Of a stretch of DNA of 64,000 nt, positions 10,837 through 21,819 are shown in pieces. Source of the DNA: Providencia hangzhouensis. Its GTDB lineage: Bacteria > Pseudomonadota > Gammaproteobacteria > Enterobacterales > Enterobacteriaceae. The number at the start of each line of letters is the position of its first letter. Within the stretch, counting starts at the first letter, position 1. Position numbers and translations under genes: made by a program. The notes beneath the pieces were generated by a model. That model saw only the letters and a list, made by a program, of their open reading frames with translations. It was not told where the DNA came from and ran no database searches. Where the stretch lies: the NCBI RefSeq assembly GCF_029193595.2, contig NZ_CP135052.1, forward strand, positions 806,001 through 870,000. The letters are read 5' to 3'.

Positions 10837-12162
10837 TTACTTCTTTTTGCGCCGAATACCCATCACGGAGGTTTGTGCTAGGGTTAAGCCTTTGGTCTCT
10901 GGCGCAAACAGGATCGAAACAATCAGTCCGAGCAAAGAAACACCTGCCCCCATTAATACCACTGAACTGACCCCATATTTAGTGATAAACAGCGGTAATG
11001 CCCACGTTGAAAAAATGGTTCCAATACGGCTGATGGACATAATTACCCCAACGGCAGAGGCACGAATATCTGTTGGAAACAGTTCGTTAGGGTAAAGCCA
11101 TTGTAAAATACCCGGGCCGCCTGAAAAGAATGCGTAAATACCAAACATAATAATTACAAGGCAAATACCGAGGTTTGAGAATAAACCAAGTATGGCAAGA
11201 GCAAGGGTCATAATCGCAAAGCTACCAATCAATAGTGGTCGCCGGCCCATTTTATTTAACCAATACATCGCGGGTAAACAGCCTAACATAAAGAATAAGC
11301 TAATAACCACGTTACCCAGTGCGGCATTTTTCCCCTGATCCCAGCCCAATTGCCCAACAATTTGTGGGCCAAAGGTGTAAATTGCAAACATCGGGATCAC
11401 TTGGCAGGTCCAAATAATGGCAGTGAATAGAACAAAAGAAAAATGGCGCTTAGTGAATAATTGGATGAAATGTGTTTTTTGTTGTTCTTCGGCTTCGAAT
11501 ACCACAGGCTGACCAAACAGCTTTTCCATCATTTTTTCGCATTCTTTAACGCGCCCTTTGCGGATCAGCCAAAGAGGTGATTCAGGTAAATCAAAACGAC
11601 CAATCAAAATGATAATACAAGGGATCACTGAGCTACCAAGCATCCAGCGCCAGCCATCTTCCACGTCATACAACATATAACCGACGAGATTGGCACAGGT
11701 TGCACCCACATACCACATAGCCGCAATAAACCCGACAGCAAATGCGCGCTGTTTAGTATTGGAAAACTCAGTGATCATTGACGTTGCAATTGGGTAGTCC
11801 GCACCTATTACTATCCCGATTAAGAACCGCATGATAAGCAGCTCCATCGGTGTTGAGACAAACATGGTCGCCACTGAAATAGCACCAATGGCAACAATAT
11901 CAATTAAAAACATTTTACGACGACCGACTTGGTCGCAAATATAGCCGAATAGAGAAGTACCGATGAATAGACCCGCTAATGTTGCAGCGCCTAATAAGCC
12001 AATCCATTCACTACTTAAGCTTAATACGGGTGTGAGTTGTTCTAAGGCAACGCCGATCAGGACTAATACATAACCATCCAGAAAAGGCCCTCCACTGCCC
12101 CAAAGCATAATCCGCCGATGAACGGAGGAAAATTGGATATCATCAAAACTTTTTGGTTTCAT
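10837..12162 (-). CDS. yaaU: Major facilitator transporter, YaaU type
   Basis: A 441-residue sugar-porter-type major facilitator protein with about 12 hydrophobic helices. It starts MKPKSFDDIQFSSVHRRIML and shows GWLLGx-like features of the family: DQVGRRKMFLIDI, IGADYPIATSMITEF, LPESPLWLIRKGR, NKMGRRPLLIG and PNELFPTDIRAS. It closely matches my memory of E. coli YaaU, which also sits directly downstream of fixX. The substrate is not established. Its place beside carnitine genes suggests uptake or export of a related compound, but that is inference. It is the last gene of the leftward fix transcript. Confidence 0.88.
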   Translation of the reverse strand: MKPKSFDDIQFSSVHRRIMLWGSGGPFLDGYVLVLIGVALEQLTPVLSLSSEWIGLLGAATLAGLFIGTSLFGYICDQVGRRKMFLIDIVAIGAISVATMFVSTPMELLIMRFLIGIVIGADYPIATSMITEFSNTKQRAFAVGFIAAMWYVGATCANLVGYMLYDVEDGWRWMLGSSVIPCIIILIGRFDLPESPLWLIRKGRVKECEKMMEKLFGQPVVFEAEEQQKTHFIQLFTKRHFSFVLFTAIIWTCQVIPMFAIYTFGPQIVGQLGWDQGKNAALGNVVISLFFMLGCLPAMYWLNKMGRRPLLIGSFAIMTLALAILGLFSNLGICLVIIMFGIYAFFSGGPGILQWLYPNELFPTDIRASAVGVIMSISRIGTIFSTWALPLFITKYGVSSVVLMGAGVSLLGLIVSILFAPETKGLTLAQTSVMGIRRKKK

Positions 12163-12198
12163 TATGCATCCCAGTGTCAGCGTAAATAAACGCTTGAA

Positions 12199-12227
12199 AA
12201 CTCTCGAAGTTATTAGCTCCGAGAGTT
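12199..12227 (-). terminator. Hairpin between fixX and yaaU
   Basis: AACTCTCG (12199-12206) and CGAGAGTT (12220-12227) form a perfect 8-bp stem in the 77-base fixX-yaaU gap. On the leftward strand only TTTTC follows, so it may be a weak terminator or an mRNA-stabilising hairpin that lowers yaaU expression relative to fix genes. Confidence 0.45.
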
Positions 12228-12239
12228 ATGCTAAATAAA

Positions 12240-12527
12240 TCAGCCGTAACGAAATTCAATACCGAAAGTGCCGCGTGGGTATTCCCATTTTTCTAATGCA
12301 CTACCTAAGCCAAGAATGCGGCAGGTTCCACATTCAAGACAACCGGCATAATCGAAACGTACTGAGCCGTCCTCTTGTTTTTTATATAATCCCGCTGGGC
12401 AAGCTTTAGTTAATGTTTCGAGCACATTCATATCTGGATGCTCTTTTATCACAATATGCGGGTTTTCTTCATCGACATTAAATTTATTAATGCCGAGTTT
12501 GACATCAACGTTGACTGGATTACTCAT
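12240..12527 (-). CDS. fixX: Ferredoxin-like protein FixX
   Basis: A 95-residue iron-sulfur protein proposed to pass electrons together with FixABC. Cysteines at 43, 63, 66 and 69 (ACPAGLY, then GCLECGTC) fit a single iron-sulfur cluster. Its ATG overlaps the fixC stop by four bases (ATGA), indicating translational coupling. In E. coli the fixABCX operon is needed for carnitine reduction under anaerobic conditions, and the layout here is the same. Confidence 0.94.
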   Translation of the reverse strand: MSNPVNVDVKLGINKFNVDEENPHIVIKEHPDMNVLETLTKACPAGLYKKQEDGSVRFDYAGCLECGTCRILGLGSALEKWEYPRGTFGIEFRYG

Positions 12528-13810
12528 ATTGCTCTGACTCCTTTAATTCCATCTTTGAGCAAATTCATAAAGCCCACTTTCTTCGCGTGTTGTAACATGG
12601 TCTTACGTAAAGGCACAGGCGCTTCATCTGAGATAGTGAAGAGTTTTTTGGCAATACCAACCGCCATTTCTGGGTAAGCAGAAAACATACGAGGGTTATC
12701 CAAAAACTCAGGCATTTTTTGGTACATTTTCATGTCCCGCAGTGGGCCTTCGTTGAGCAGTGTGAGGTATTGATTTAAATTTTGTTTGCTGAAATCGTCG
12801 GTTTTCATTGCGCTAAGTACGGCTTTTGCTGCCGCTTCACCGGAGGCAACAGCTAAGTCCATACCACGAATAGTAAAACCTAAATTCATACACATACCAG
12901 CCGCATCACCAGCAATTAATACCCCATCACGTACTAATTCTGACTGCATTTTTAAACCTGCTTCAGGAACAACGTGAGCGGCATATTCGACCATTTTTCC
13001 GCCTTCAATCAACGGCGCAACGGCGGGGTGTTGTTTAAAGTCTTCAAGCATTTGCGGAACAGATTTCTTAGCATCTTTGATGTGGTGTAAGCCACAGACT
13101 AAACCTAAAGAAATAGTATCTTCATTGGTATAAAGGAAGCCTCCGCCCATCAAGCCATCGGTCGGTGAGCCTGCAAATAGCCAAGCAACGCCCTCGTTCT
13201 CATTTAAATTAAAGCGGTTGCACAACACATCTTTTGGTAGTTCAATTAATTCTTTAACCCCAACGGCAACATGTTCTGCATTGACGCGTTTTGTCATACC
13301 AAGTTGTTCTGCCAATAGTGAATTGACACCATCTGCTAAAATGACCACTTTAGCTTCAAGTACATCACCATCAGCTTCCACACCGACGACCTTGCCATCG
13401 CGTTCAACTAACTTATCAACTCGAATCCCTGTAATACACTGCGCACCTGCATTTTCGGCTTGTTCAACCAGCCATGGGTCCAGTTTTCCCCTAAGTACAG
13501 ACCAAGAGGTTTCATCTGGGTTTTGTGCTGCAGCATTTTGAAAATCAACAGTGACAGCACCGGTTTCGGTCATAAATGACAATTTTTCGCGTGTGATCAT
13601 GCGCTCAATAGGCGCTTCTTGGGTAAAGCCAGGAATAATTCGTTCTAAGCTATGGGCATACATTCGCCCACCTGTTACGTTTTTACCGCCCGCGTAGTTT
13701 CCTCTTTCGATTAGGAGAACTTGCGCACCTTCACGGGCAAGCACCAATGCAGCCACAGAGCCGGCTAGGCCTGCACCTACAATGATTGCATCAAAAATAT
13801 CATCGGACAT
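12524..13810 (-). CDS. fixC: Electron-transfer flavoprotein-quinone oxidoreductase FixC
   Basis: FixC is an FAD enzyme related to ETF-ubiquinone oxidoreductase, predicted to feed electrons in the route to crotonobetaine reduction. It has a Rossmann motif VGAGLAGS (11-18), an ERGNYAGGKNVTGGR stretch and a second FAD motif near LIAGDAAGMCMNLGFT. Start ATG 13810 gives 428 residues, as in E. coli, with GGAGAAACT upstream. The GTG at 13828 overlaps this ribosome-binding site and is rejected. Confidence 0.95.
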   Translation of the reverse strand: MSDDIFDAIIVGAGLAGSVAALVLAREGAQVLLIERGNYAGGKNVTGGRMYAHSLERIIPGFTQEAPIERMITREKLSFMTETGAVTVDFQNAAAQNPDETSWSVLRGKLDPWLVEQAENAGAQCITGIRVDKLVERDGKVVGVEADGDVLEAKVVILADGVNSLLAEQLGMTKRVNAEHVAVGVKELIELPKDVLCNRFNLNENEGVAWLFAGSPTDGLMGGGFLYTNEDTISLGLVCGLHHIKDAKKSVPQMLEDFKQHPAVAPLIEGGKMVEYAAHVVPEAGLKMQSELVRDGVLIAGDAAGMCMNLGFTIRGMDLAVASGEAAAKAVLSAMKTDDFSKQNLNQYLTLLNEGPLRDMKMYQKMPEFLDNPRMFSAYPEMAVGIAKKLFTISDEAPVPLRKTMLQHAKKVGFMNLLKDGIKGVRAI

Positions 13811-13831
13811 AGTTTCTCCAAAGGTCACTAA

Positions 13832-13857
13832 AACAGTGAGGAAAATGCCTCACTGTT
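13832..13857 (-). other. Intercistronic hairpin between fixB and fixC
   Basis: AACAGTGAGG (13832-13841) and CCTCACTGTT (13848-13857) form a perfect 10-bp stem with a 6-base loop in the 54-base gap between fixB and fixC. There is no T-run on the leftward strand, so it is more likely an mRNA processing or stability element than a terminator. Confidence 0.6.
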
Positions 13858-13864
13858 ATTGAGT

Positions 13865-14806
13865 TTATTTCGCCAGTTGTTGCGTTAAAGCAGGTAAGAT
13901 TTTGAACAGATCGCCTACTATCCCGTAGTCAGCAAATTGGAAAATAGGGGCATTTTTATCTTTGTTGATAGCGACGATAGTTTGTGCGCCATTCGCACCG
14001 ACCATATGTTGAATTTGCCCTGAAATGCCGACAGCGAGGTAAAGCTCTGGTTTGAGCATTAAGTTGGAAATACCCACATAGCGCTCATGTTCCATCCATT
14101 TTTCATTTTCTGCGACTGGGCGGGAACAAGCGATTTCAGCACCTATTGTGTCGGCAAGCGTTTTAGCAATAGCGATGTTTTCTTGACTACCAATACCCCG
14201 TCCTACACTGACAACTAAGCGTGCTTTATCTAATTCAACTGAGCTACCTGCTTTTTTCTGAATCGAGGTACGTACAATAGATTGTTTTGGTTCGACCCAT
14301 TGTGTAGCTTGAGCCGTGCCGTTACGTGATGCATCACTTGGGGCTGCTTCAAATGTACCAGAGGTAAGTGTTGCAATTGAAAATGCGCTATCTAGAGTCT
14401 CTTGACCGAAGGCGAGACCACCGTAAACCATATGTTTAATTGCAGGTTTTCCAGATTCGATTGTAATTGCTGTTGCATCGTTAGAGACGACTGCTTGTAG
14501 TCTAGCCCCTAAGCGTGCTGCTAGTAATTTACCTCTACGGGTATTCGGTAACAGTAATAAACCTTTATCACCATGCTGTTTGATGGTTGAAACGATAGTG
14601 TCTGCATAATCTTCAATAATACGGTCGTCGGGTTTACCTGCTAATTGAAAAACTTGGGTCGCACCAAGTTGAAAAGCTTGTGAGCTTTGCGCTTCATCTA
14701 GGGCGAAAACATTGACTTGCTCACCAAGGGTGAGAGCACCGCCGATAAGTTCAGGCAAACGGGAAGTCATGTCACTAAATACCCAAACGGTTGATAATTT
14801 GCTCAT
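13865..14806 (-). CDS. fixB: Electron-transfer flavoprotein alpha-type subunit FixB
   Basis: FixB pairs with FixA to form an electron-transfer flavoprotein that supplies CaiA in carnitine reduction. The 313-residue protein has a variable N-terminal domain. Its C-terminal FAD-binding ETF-alpha domain shows [23 protein letters not shown] and [14 protein letters not shown]. It lies 11 bases downstream of fixA; a short gap with a hairpin separates it from fixC. Confidence 0.95.
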   Translation of the reverse strand: MSKLSTVWVFSDMTSRLPELIGGALTLGEQVNVFALDEAQSSQAFQLGATQVFQLAGKPDDRIIEDYADTIVSTIKQHGDKGLLLLPNTRRGKLLAARLGARLQAVVSNDATAITIESGKPAIKHMVYGGLAFGQETLDSAFSIATLTSGTFEAAPSDASRNGTAQATQWVEPKQSIVRTSIQKKAGSSVELDKARLVVSVGRGIGSQENIAIAKTLADTIGAEIACSRPVAENEKWMEHERYVGISNLMLKPELYLAVGISGQIQHMVGANGAQTIVAINKDKNAPIFQFADYGIVGDLFKILPALTQQLAK

Positions 14807-14817
14807 AACTCCTCCGA

Positions 14818-15588
14818 TTAAATGATTTTTCTTAAATGTTCTGCAAATTGCGCAATTTGATCATCTCCATCACCTTCAATAATGATTCGCTGGCGAACTT
14901 TCTGTTTTGGTGCGGCGATAGATTGAGACGATAATGCGGCAACGTTATCTAAGCCAATATCTGCCATCGTCCAAGCTTGGACGGGTTTTTTAGCAGCACC
15001 TAAGATGGCTTTCATGGATGGAATAACGGGAACGTTAATATCGGAGGTAACAGCGATAATGGCTGGTAATGGAAGGGATAACGTTTCAATTTCGTCTTCC
15101 AGTTCACGCTCTACAATCACCGTATCGGCTGTGATAGAAACAATGTTTTTCACACCATTAATGGCAGGAACTTGCAGGGTTTCACCTAATAAAATACTCA
15201 CTTGTTGTGCATTGAGATCTGCGGAACCATCACCGCAAATAATTAAATCAAAGCCCACTTTCTGTGCCGCGGCACCAAGGGTAATCGCAGTTTGATGGGG
15301 CAGTGCATGCTCAAGTTGGTCATCAATAACAACAACCAGCTCATCTGGGCCACGTGATAGCACATCTTTACGCGCTTTCATATTAGTTAGTGCTTTACCA
15401 CCAATACTTAACGCAATTACTTTGCTGTCTACTTGCTGCGCTTTTATTTGATTGGCAGTTTCAATTGCATTTAAATCATATTGACTGATTTTGGTATCGG
15501 CACGTGAAAAATCTAAAGAACCATCTGAGCTATTTACAATAATATCTTGTTCATCAGGAACAGATTTATAGCATGTAATAATATTCAT
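14818..15588 (-). CDS. fixA: Electron-transfer flavoprotein beta-type subunit FixA
   Basis: Beta-type ETF subunit and first gene of the leftward fixABCX transcript. The 256-residue protein starts [16 protein letters not shown] and shows [15 protein letters not shown] and [20 protein letters not shown], typical of the FixA/ETF-beta family. AGGAGATGTA-type purines lie just upstream on its strand. It is transcribed divergently from caiT across a 533-base shared regulatory region. Confidence 0.95.
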   Translation of the reverse strand: MNIITCYKSVPDEQDIIVNSSDGSLDFSRADTKISQYDLNAIETANQIKAQQVDSKVIALSIGGKALTNMKARKDVLSRGPDELVVVIDDQLEHALPHQTAITLGAAAQKVGFDLIICGDGSADLNAQQVSILLGETLQVPAINGVKNIVSITADTVIVERELEDEIETLSLPLPAIIAVTSDINVPVIPSMKAILGAAKKPVQAWTMADIGLDNVAALSSQSIAAPKQKVRQRIIIEGDGDDQIAQFAEHLRKII

Positions 15589-16121
15589 TACATCTCCTAA
15601 AATAATATTAATAAATATGATCCGTTTCGGTTTCGGATTATATAATTATCATGATCTGGATATTTAAAAATAAAACCTAAGTCACCAATATTGAAAACCT
15701 TAAATTAAAGGGAGTTTAATTACTCATACTGATACCCTACTCACCAATATTATAAAAATCACCTAGTTATCAATGAAATGTTCAATATTGCTACCTGAAT
15801 CACCAATACTGAAGGTATTTAATAACATTAACGTTACACAATATTTTATCTCTATGTATTTATTGGTATTTAGAGTTATTTTAAATAGAAAAAACAATAA
15901 CAATTATTTATCACGAATAATATTGTGACCTTAATAACAGAATTGTTAATGGGGACTAGACATGATTTAGATAGAATTTGAATTAATACTTAATTAGGTT
16001 TATTGGGATTTAATAATAAATATAAGTTTTAAATAAATGTAAGTATGAGGTTATGTATTAGGTATTGAGAATAATATCTATTTTAAAACTTATGTATTAA
16101 ATAATAAATTGGGATCGAACT
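15589..16121. promoter_or_regulatory. Divergent fixA-caiT control region with a phased repeat motif
   Basis: This AT-rich gap has no plausible gene. The motif TCACCAATAYTGAA occurs at 15682, 15741 (weaker 3' half) and 15800, exactly 59 bases apart. An inverted half-site TTCAATATTG at 15781-15790 faces CAATACTGAA at 15804-15813 with a 13-base spacer. In E. coli the shared region binds CRP and the activator CaiF, and caiF is present nearby. These motifs are therefore candidate CaiF sites by inference. Confidence 0.6.
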
Positions 16122-17639
16122 ATGAGCAAAGAAAATAAAAAAGGTGGGATAGAACCGAAGGTTTTTTTTCCACCGTTGATCATTGTTGGACTATTGTGTT
16201 GGTTAACTGTCCGTGACCTTGATGCTTCAAATGAAGTTATCAACCAAGTTTTCAGCTATGTCACCAATGTGTGGGGCTGGGCATTTGAGTGGTATATGGT
16301 CGTGATGTTTGGTGGCTGGTTTTGGTTGATTTTAGGACCATACGCTAAAAAACGTCTAGGGGAAGAGAAGCCTGAATTTAGCCGAGCAAGCTGGATTTTT
16401 ATGATGTTCGCATCTTGTACTTCAGCCGCTGTGCTGTTTTGGGGGTCGATTGAAATCTATTATTACGTTTCTGCACCGCCTTTTGGCTTTGAACCTTATT
16501 CAAATGAGGCTAAAAATATTGGGCTCGCATACAGCCTGTTCCACTGGGGACCTCTCCCATGGGCGACCTATAGCTTCTTATCTGTCGCATTCGGCTATTT
16601 CTTCTTTGTTCGCAAAATGGATGTTATTCGTCCAAGTAGTACACTAGTTCCTCTGGTAGGGGAAAAACGGGTAAACGGGTGGTTTGGTACGCTTGTTGAT
16701 AACTTCTATCTCGTAGCTTTGATATTAGCAATGGGAACTAGCCTAGGGTTAGCAACACCGTTAGTCACTGAATGTATTCAATATTTATTTGGTATTCCTC
16801 ATACCTTACAACTTGATGCCATCATTATCTTCTGCTGGATCATCCTAAATGCAATTTGTGTGGCTTTCGGCCTGCAAAAAGGGGTGAAAATTGCGAGTGA
16901 CGTCCGTAGCTACCTGAGTTTCTTAATGTTGGGATGGGTATTCATTGTTGGTGGCGCTAGCTTCATTGTGAACTATTTCACCGATTCTATCGGTGTCCTA
17001 ATGATGTATATGCCTCGCATGCTGTTTTATACCGATGCGGTAGGTAAAAGTGGCTTCCCACAAGGCTGGACAGTGTTTTACTGGGCATGGTGGGTTATCT
17101 ATGCCATTCAAATGTGTATCTTCCTCGCGCGTATTTCTAAAGGCCGTACCGTCCGTGAGTTGTGTATCGGGATGGTGGCAGGCTTAACGGCGGGAACAAC
17201 GTTAATTTGGACTATTTTAGGGAGTAACACACTCCAACTTGTTGACCAAAATATTATTAATGTTCCCAAACTAATTGAAGAATTCGGCGTTGCGCGCGCC
17301 ATCATTGAAACATGGGCTGCCTTACCTTTGAGCACTGTAACAATTTGGGGCTTCTTCATCCTCTGCTTTATCGCCACTGTGACACTCATTAATGCCTGTT
17401 CCTACACCCTCGCTATGTCGACTTGTCGCGCAGTGAAAGATGGTGATGAGCCGCCATTGTTAGTGCGCATCGGTTGGTCTGTCTTAGTCGGTGTTATTGG
17501 CATTGTTTTGCTGGCGTTAGGCGGATTAAAACCTATTCAAACAGCGATAATTGCCGGAGGATGCCCACTTTTTTTCGTCAACATCATGGTAACGCTCTCC
17601 TTTATTAAAGATGCCAAAGTGCATTGGAAAAATGACTAA
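16122..17639 (+). CDS. caiT: L-carnitine/gamma-butyrobetaine antiporter CaiT
   Basis: A betaine/carnitine/choline-family transporter that exchanges L-carnitine for gamma-butyrobetaine without ion coupling. Length 505 and about 12 helices are normal. Residues known from E. coli and Proteus CaiT structures sit at the same numbers: Trp316, Trp323, Trp324, Tyr327 and Met331 for substrate, and Arg262, which replaces the sodium ion of related carriers. It is the first gene of the rightward cai operon, 34 bases before caiA. Confidence 0.97.
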   Translation: MSKENKKGGIEPKVFFPPLIIVGLLCWLTVRDLDASNEVINQVFSYVTNVWGWAFEWYMVVMFGGWFWLILGPYAKKRLGEEKPEFSRASWIFMMFASCTSAAVLFWGSIEIYYYVSAPPFGFEPYSNEAKNIGLAYSLFHWGPLPWATYSFLSVAFGYFFFVRKMDVIRPSSTLVPLVGEKRVNGWFGTLVDNFYLVALILAMGTSLGLATPLVTECIQYLFGIPHTLQLDAIIIFCWIILNAICVAFGLQKGVKIASDVRSYLSFLMLGWVFIVGGASFIVNYFTDSIGVLMMYMPRMLFYTDAVGKSGFPQGWTVFYWAWWVIYAIQMCIFLARISKGRTVRELCIGMVAGLTAGTTLIWTILGSNTLQLVDQNIINVPKLIEEFGVARAIIETWAALPLSTVTIWGFFILCFIATVTLINACSYTLAMSTCRAVKDGDEPPLLVRIGWSVLVGVIGIVLLALGGLKPIQTAIIAGGCPLFFVNIMVTLSFIKDAKVHWKND

Positions 17640-17673
17640 TTTACTCAGAAACAACATTTAAGAGGTTATTGAT

Positions 17674-18816
17674 ATGGATTTTAGATTGAATGATGAGCAG
17701 GAGCTGTTTGTCGCAGGGATCCGTGAACTGATGGCCAGTGAAAACTGGGAAAGCTATTTCGCTGAATGTGACCGCGACAGTAAGTATCCTGAACGCTTTG
17801 TAAAAGCCTTAGCGGATATGGAAATCGATAACCTGCTGATCCCAGAAGAACATGGCGGCTTAGATGCAGGGTTTATCACCGTTGCTGCGGTATGGATGGA
17901 GCTGGGTCGCCTGGGTGCACCAACCTATGTGCTGTACCAACTACCGGGCGGTTTTAATACAGTGCTAAGAGAAGGAACTCAAGAGCAGATTGATAAAATC
18001 ATGGCGTTCCGCGGTACGGGTAAACAAATGTGGAACTCGGCGATCACTGAACCAGGGGCGGGCTCTGACGTAGGTAGCCTACAAACCACTTACCAACGCC
18101 GTAATGGCAAAGTGTATTTGAACGGTAGCAAATGTTTTATCACCAGTAGTGCTTACACCCCATACATTGTGGTGATGAGCCGTGATGCGGATTCACCAGA
18201 TAAACCTGTTTTCACCGAATGGTTCTTAGATATGAGCAAACCAGGAATCAAGGTGAACAAACTTGAAAAACTGGGTTTACGCATGGATAGCTGTTGTGAA
18301 ATCACTTTTGATAATGTCGAACTTGATGAAAAGGACATGTTTGGCCGCGAAGGTAATGGTTTTAACCGTGTAAAAGAAGAGTTCGACCATGAACGTTTCT
18401 TAGTGGCCTTAACTAACTATGGTACTGCGATGTGTGCGTTCGAAGATGCGGCTCGTTATGCTAACCAGCGTGTTCAATTTGGTGAAGCCATTGGCCGTTT
18501 TCAGTTAATTCAAGAAAAATTTGCACATATGGCGATCAAGCTCAATTCAATGCGCAACATGTTATATGAAACTGCATGGAAGAGTGACAATGGATTGATC
18601 ACCTCTGGAGATGCAGCAATGTGTAAATACTTCTGTGCAAATGCGGCATTTGAAGTCGTGGACTCTGCGATGCAAGTACTCGGTGGTGTAGGAATTGCAG
18701 GTGAGCACCGGATCGCCCGTTTCTGGCGTGATCTGCGTGTGGATCGCGTATCAGGCGGTTCAGATGAAATGCAAATACTGACATTAGGCCGTAGCGTACT
18801 AAAACAATACCGCTAA
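17674..18816 (+). CDS. caiA: Crotonobetainyl-CoA reductase CaiA
   Basis: An acyl-CoA dehydrogenase-fold flavoprotein that reduces crotonobetainyl-CoA to gamma-butyrobetainyl-CoA, taking electrons from the FixAB flavoprotein. The 380-residue sequence shows [44 protein letters not shown] and [23 protein letters not shown] at the C-terminus. GAGGTTATT precedes the ATG. It has the same position as in E. coli caiTABCDE. Confidence 0.97.
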   Translation: MDFRLNDEQELFVAGIRELMASENWESYFAECDRDSKYPERFVKALADMEIDNLLIPEEHGGLDAGFITVAAVWMELGRLGAPTYVLYQLPGGFNTVLREGTQEQIDKIMAFRGTGKQMWNSAITEPGAGSDVGSLQTTYQRRNGKVYLNGSKCFITSSAYTPYIVVMSRDADSPDKPVFTEWFLDMSKPGIKVNKLEKLGLRMDSCCEITFDNVELDEKDMFGREGNGFNRVKEEFDHERFLVALTNYGTAMCAFEDAARYANQRVQFGEAIGRFQLIQEKFAHMAIKLNSMRNMLYETAWKSDNGLITSGDAAMCKYFCANAAFEVVDSAMQVLGGVGIAGEHRIARFWRDLRVDRVSGGSDEMQILTLGRSVLKQYR

Positions 18817-18879
18817 TAACTGAACGTAATGGGATGGCTTTCACGAGAAGGCCAACCCTGCTTCACAGGAGATAACAAC

Positions 18880-20100
18880 ATGGCAGAGCATCTACCTATG
18901 CCAGAATTTGGCCCTCTAGCTGGGGTTAGAGTGGTATTTTCAGGAATTGAAATTGCTGGCCCATTTGCAGGGCAAATGTTTGCAGAATGGGGCGCTGAAG
19001 TGATCTGGATAGAAAATGTCGCTTGGGCAGACACTATTCGCGTTCAACCCAACTACCCTCAGCTGTCACGACGTAATTTACGTGCATTATCATTGAATAT
19101 TTTCAAGGATGAAGGGCGTGACGCATTTTTAAAACTGATGGAAACCACGGATATATTCATTGAAGCGAGTAAAGGCCCCGCATTTGCTCGCCGTGGTATC
19201 ACGGATGAAGTACTTTGGGAACATAACCCTAAACTGGTCATTGCACACTTATCCGGTTTCGGGCAGTACGGTGACCCGCAATATACCAACCTCGCAGCTT
19301 ATAACACTATTGCTCAAGCTTTCAGTGGCTATCTGATTCAAAACGGTGATAAAGACCAGCCAATGCCTGCTTTCCCGTATACCGCAGATTATTTTTCTGG
19401 CATGACTGCCACAACGGCGGCACTGGCGGCACTGTATAAAGCACGTGAAACCGGAAAAGGTGAAAGCATTGACGTTGCCATGTATGAAGTGATGTTGCGT
19501 ATGGGGCAATACTTCATGATGGACTACTTTAATGGCGGCGAAATCTGTCCACGTATGACAAAAGGAAAAGACCCCTATTACGCAGGTTGTGGTCTCTATA
19601 GCTGTAAAGATGGTTATATCGTGATGGAAATTGTCGGCATCACGCAAATTCAGGAAATTTTCAAAGATATTGGGTTAGCGCATCTGTTAGGTACACCAGA
19701 AATACCGGAAGGCACACAGCTAATTCACCGTGTGGAATGCCCTTATGGGCCTTTAGTGGAAGAAAAACTCGATGAATGGCTAGGTTCACGTTCGATTGAT
19801 GAAGTGCTAGCAAGACTCGCGGAATTGAATATTGCTAGCGCCAAAGTCCTTACGATTCCTGAGCTAGAAACCAATCCTCAATACATTGCACGCGAATCTA
19901 TTACCAGTTGGCAAACAATGGAAGGAAAAACCTGCCGTGGTCCTAATGTCATGCCTAAATTCAAAAATAACCCCGGACAAATCTGGCGAGGCATGCCATC
20001 ACACGGTATGGACACGACAGATATCTTAAAAAATATTGGATACAGCGAAACTGATATTCGGGGGTTAGTCAATAAAGGGCTAGCCAAAATAGTTGATTAA
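18880..20100 (+). CDS. caiB: L-carnitine CoA-transferase CaiB
   Basis: A class III CoA-transferase that moves CoA between gamma-butyrobetaine, crotonobetaine and carnitine. The chosen ATG (18880, after AGGAGATAACAAC) gives 406 residues, one more than E. coli. The catalytic aspartate is Asp170 in [10 protein letters not shown] (Asp169 in E. coli). An upstream in-frame ATG at 18829 lacks homology support. Conserved blocks include [20 protein letters not shown] and the C-terminal [11 protein letters not shown]. Confidence 0.96.
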   Translation: MAEHLPMPEFGPLAGVRVVFSGIEIAGPFAGQMFAEWGAEVIWIENVAWADTIRVQPNYPQLSRRNLRALSLNIFKDEGRDAFLKLMETTDIFIEASKGPAFARRGITDEVLWEHNPKLVIAHLSGFGQYGDPQYTNLAAYNTIAQAFSGYLIQNGDKDQPMPAFPYTADYFSGMTATTAALAALYKARETGKGESIDVAMYEVMLRMGQYFMMDYFNGGEICPRMTKGKDPYYAGCGLYSCKDGYIVMEIVGITQIQEIFKDIGLAHLLGTPEIPEGTQLIHRVECPYGPLVEEKLDEWLGSRSIDEVLARLAELNIASAKVLTIPELETNPQYIARESITSWQTMEGKTCRGPNVMPKFKNNPGQIWRGMPSHGMDTTDILKNIGYSETDIRGLVNKGLAKIVD

Positions 20101-20106
20101 TTGAAT

Positions 20107-20145
20107 GGGTACTCAGGGCAATGATGACTATTGAGCTGAGTATTC
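20107..20145 (+). other. Intercistronic hairpin between caiB and caiC
   Basis: GGGTACTCAG (20107-20116) can pair with CTGAGTATTC (20136-20145), 10 bp with two G-U pairs, in the 71-base caiB-caiC gap. No T-run follows. It may mark an mRNA processing point in the cai transcript. Confidence 0.45.
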
Positions 20146-20171
20146 ATCAGGGAAATGATGGGTAACAATTA

Positions 20172-21731
20172 ATGGATGTAATCGGTAAACAAAATTTGCG
20201 TCAAATGTGGGATGACTTAGCAGTCACCCACGGTAACAGTCAGGCGCTTATCTTTGAATCCTGCGATGGAAAGGTTAGCAAGTTCAGCTATTTAGAAATG
20301 AACCAGCAAATTAATCGCACCGCCAATCTCTTTTTAGCTTATGGCATTCAAAAAGGCGATAAAGTGGCTTTACATTTAGATAATTGCCCTGAATTTTTCT
20401 TTTGCTGGTTTGGCTTGGCTAAAATTGGGGCGATTATGGTCCCAATTAATGCGCGTTATAAATACAGTGAAAGTGCCTGGATCATGCAGAACTGCCAACC
20501 CAAAATGGTGGTAACTTGCTCCTCTTTCTTAGATATTTATCAACAAGTATTCGCTGATGAAGCGACCAGCTTAGAACATATTTTTTTGATTACAGAAACG
20601 CAAATTGAACCCGTAGAGCATATTTCTGACTTTTGGCTTGAGCAGTCACAACAACATACGCAGTTGACTCAGGTGGTTGAATTGCATGTCGAGGATACGG
20701 CCGAAATTTTATTTACTTCTGGTACCACCTCGAAACCTAAAGGGGTGATTATTACTCACTATAACCTCCGCTTTGCGGGTTATTACTCTTCTTGGCAAAA
20801 CAGCTTGCGCTCCGATGATATTTATTTAACGGTCATGCCTGCTTTTCATATTGATTGCCAATGTACGGCTTCTATGGCTGCATTTTCTGCCGGTGCTACG
20901 TTTGTTTTATTAGAGAAATACAGCGCACGCCGTTTTTGGCAACAAGTGGTGAAATACAAAGCGACTGTCGTCGAACTTATCCCAATGATGATCCGCACAT
21001 TATTAAGCCAGCCGCTGGCGGATAACGAAAAAGATCATTGTTTACGAGAAGCCATGTTTTACCTCAATTTAAGTGAAGAAGAACGCGACCAGTTTATGGC
21101 CCGTTTTGGGGTGAAGCGGTTTTTAACTTCGTATGGAATGACGGAGACGATAGTTGGTTTGATTGGTGATAGGCCTGGCGATATGCGTCGTTGGCCATCC
21201 ATTGGCCGCCCTGGTTTTTGTTATCAAGCTCAAATTCGGGATAGAAATAACCAACCTGTCGGAACAGGGGTTATTGGTGAGCTTTGTGTAAAAGGTGAAC
21301 GTGGTAAAACCCTCTTTAAAGAGTATTACAACAGCCCTGAAGCGACAGCAAAAACCTTTGACGAAGCGGGATGGATGCATACGGGTGACTTTGCTTACCA
21401 AGACAAAGACGGCTTTTTCTATTTTGTCGATAGAAGCAGCAATATGATCAAACGCGGTGGAGAAAATGTCTCTTGCAGTGAAATCGAAAATATTATCGCC
21501 TCACACCCTGCCATTGTGGATGTGGCGGTGATCGGTGTTGCGGATGATATCCGAGATGAAGCGATTAAAGCCTTTATTGTGCTTGAAGAGGGTGAAACCT
21601 TAATTCAGGAAGAATTTTTTGCTTTTTGTGAAAAACAAATGGCGAAATTTAAGGTGCCAACGTGTGTTGAGGTACGTAAAGATTTACCGCGTAACTGTTC
21701 TGGAAAAGTATTGAAAAAATATCTGCAATAA
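20172..21731 (+). CDS. caiC: Carnitine/crotonobetaine-CoA ligase CaiC
   Basis: An AMP-forming acyl-CoA synthetase that activates carnitine-type betaines and primes the CoA cycle run by CaiB. The 519-residue protein has the P-loop [11 protein letters not shown], the AMP-site YGMTETIVG, the hinge TGDFAY and the C-terminal lysine motif [11 protein letters not shown]. It starts [17 protein letters not shown], collinear with E. coli CaiC. It is preceded by GGGAAATGATGGG. Confidence 0.96.
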   Translation: MDVIGKQNLRQMWDDLAVTHGNSQALIFESCDGKVSKFSYLEMNQQINRTANLFLAYGIQKGDKVALHLDNCPEFFFCWFGLAKIGAIMVPINARYKYSESAWIMQNCQPKMVVTCSSFLDIYQQVFADEATSLEHIFLITETQIEPVEHISDFWLEQSQQHTQLTQVVELHVEDTAEILFTSGTTSKPKGVIITHYNLRFAGYYSSWQNSLRSDDIYLTVMPAFHIDCQCTASMAAFSAGATFVLLEKYSARRFWQQVVKYKATVVELIPMMIRTLLSQPLADNEKDHCLREAMFYLNLSEEERDQFMARFGVKRFLTSYGMTETIVGLIGDRPGDMRRWPSIGRPGFCYQAQIRDRNNQPVGTGVIGELCVKGERGKTLFKEYYNSPEATAKTFDEAGWMHTGDFAYQDKDGFFYFVDRSSNMIKRGGENVSCSEIENIIASHPAIVDVAVIGVADDIRDEAIKAFIVLEEGETLIQEEFFAFCEKQMAKFKVPTCVEVRKDLPRNCSGKVLKKYLQ

Positions 21732-21819
21732 TCGACAAACTTGATTAATTTTGCATACATTTTCGGGCTGCACATGCGCAACCTGAAGCGTCACTGCACG
21801 ACGAAGAAAGGATTATATT

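Noticed and set aside
12786..13541. Rightward frames inside fixC (63 and 107 codons)
   Set aside because: Antisense shadows of fixC with low-complexity Ser/Ala/Thr composition.
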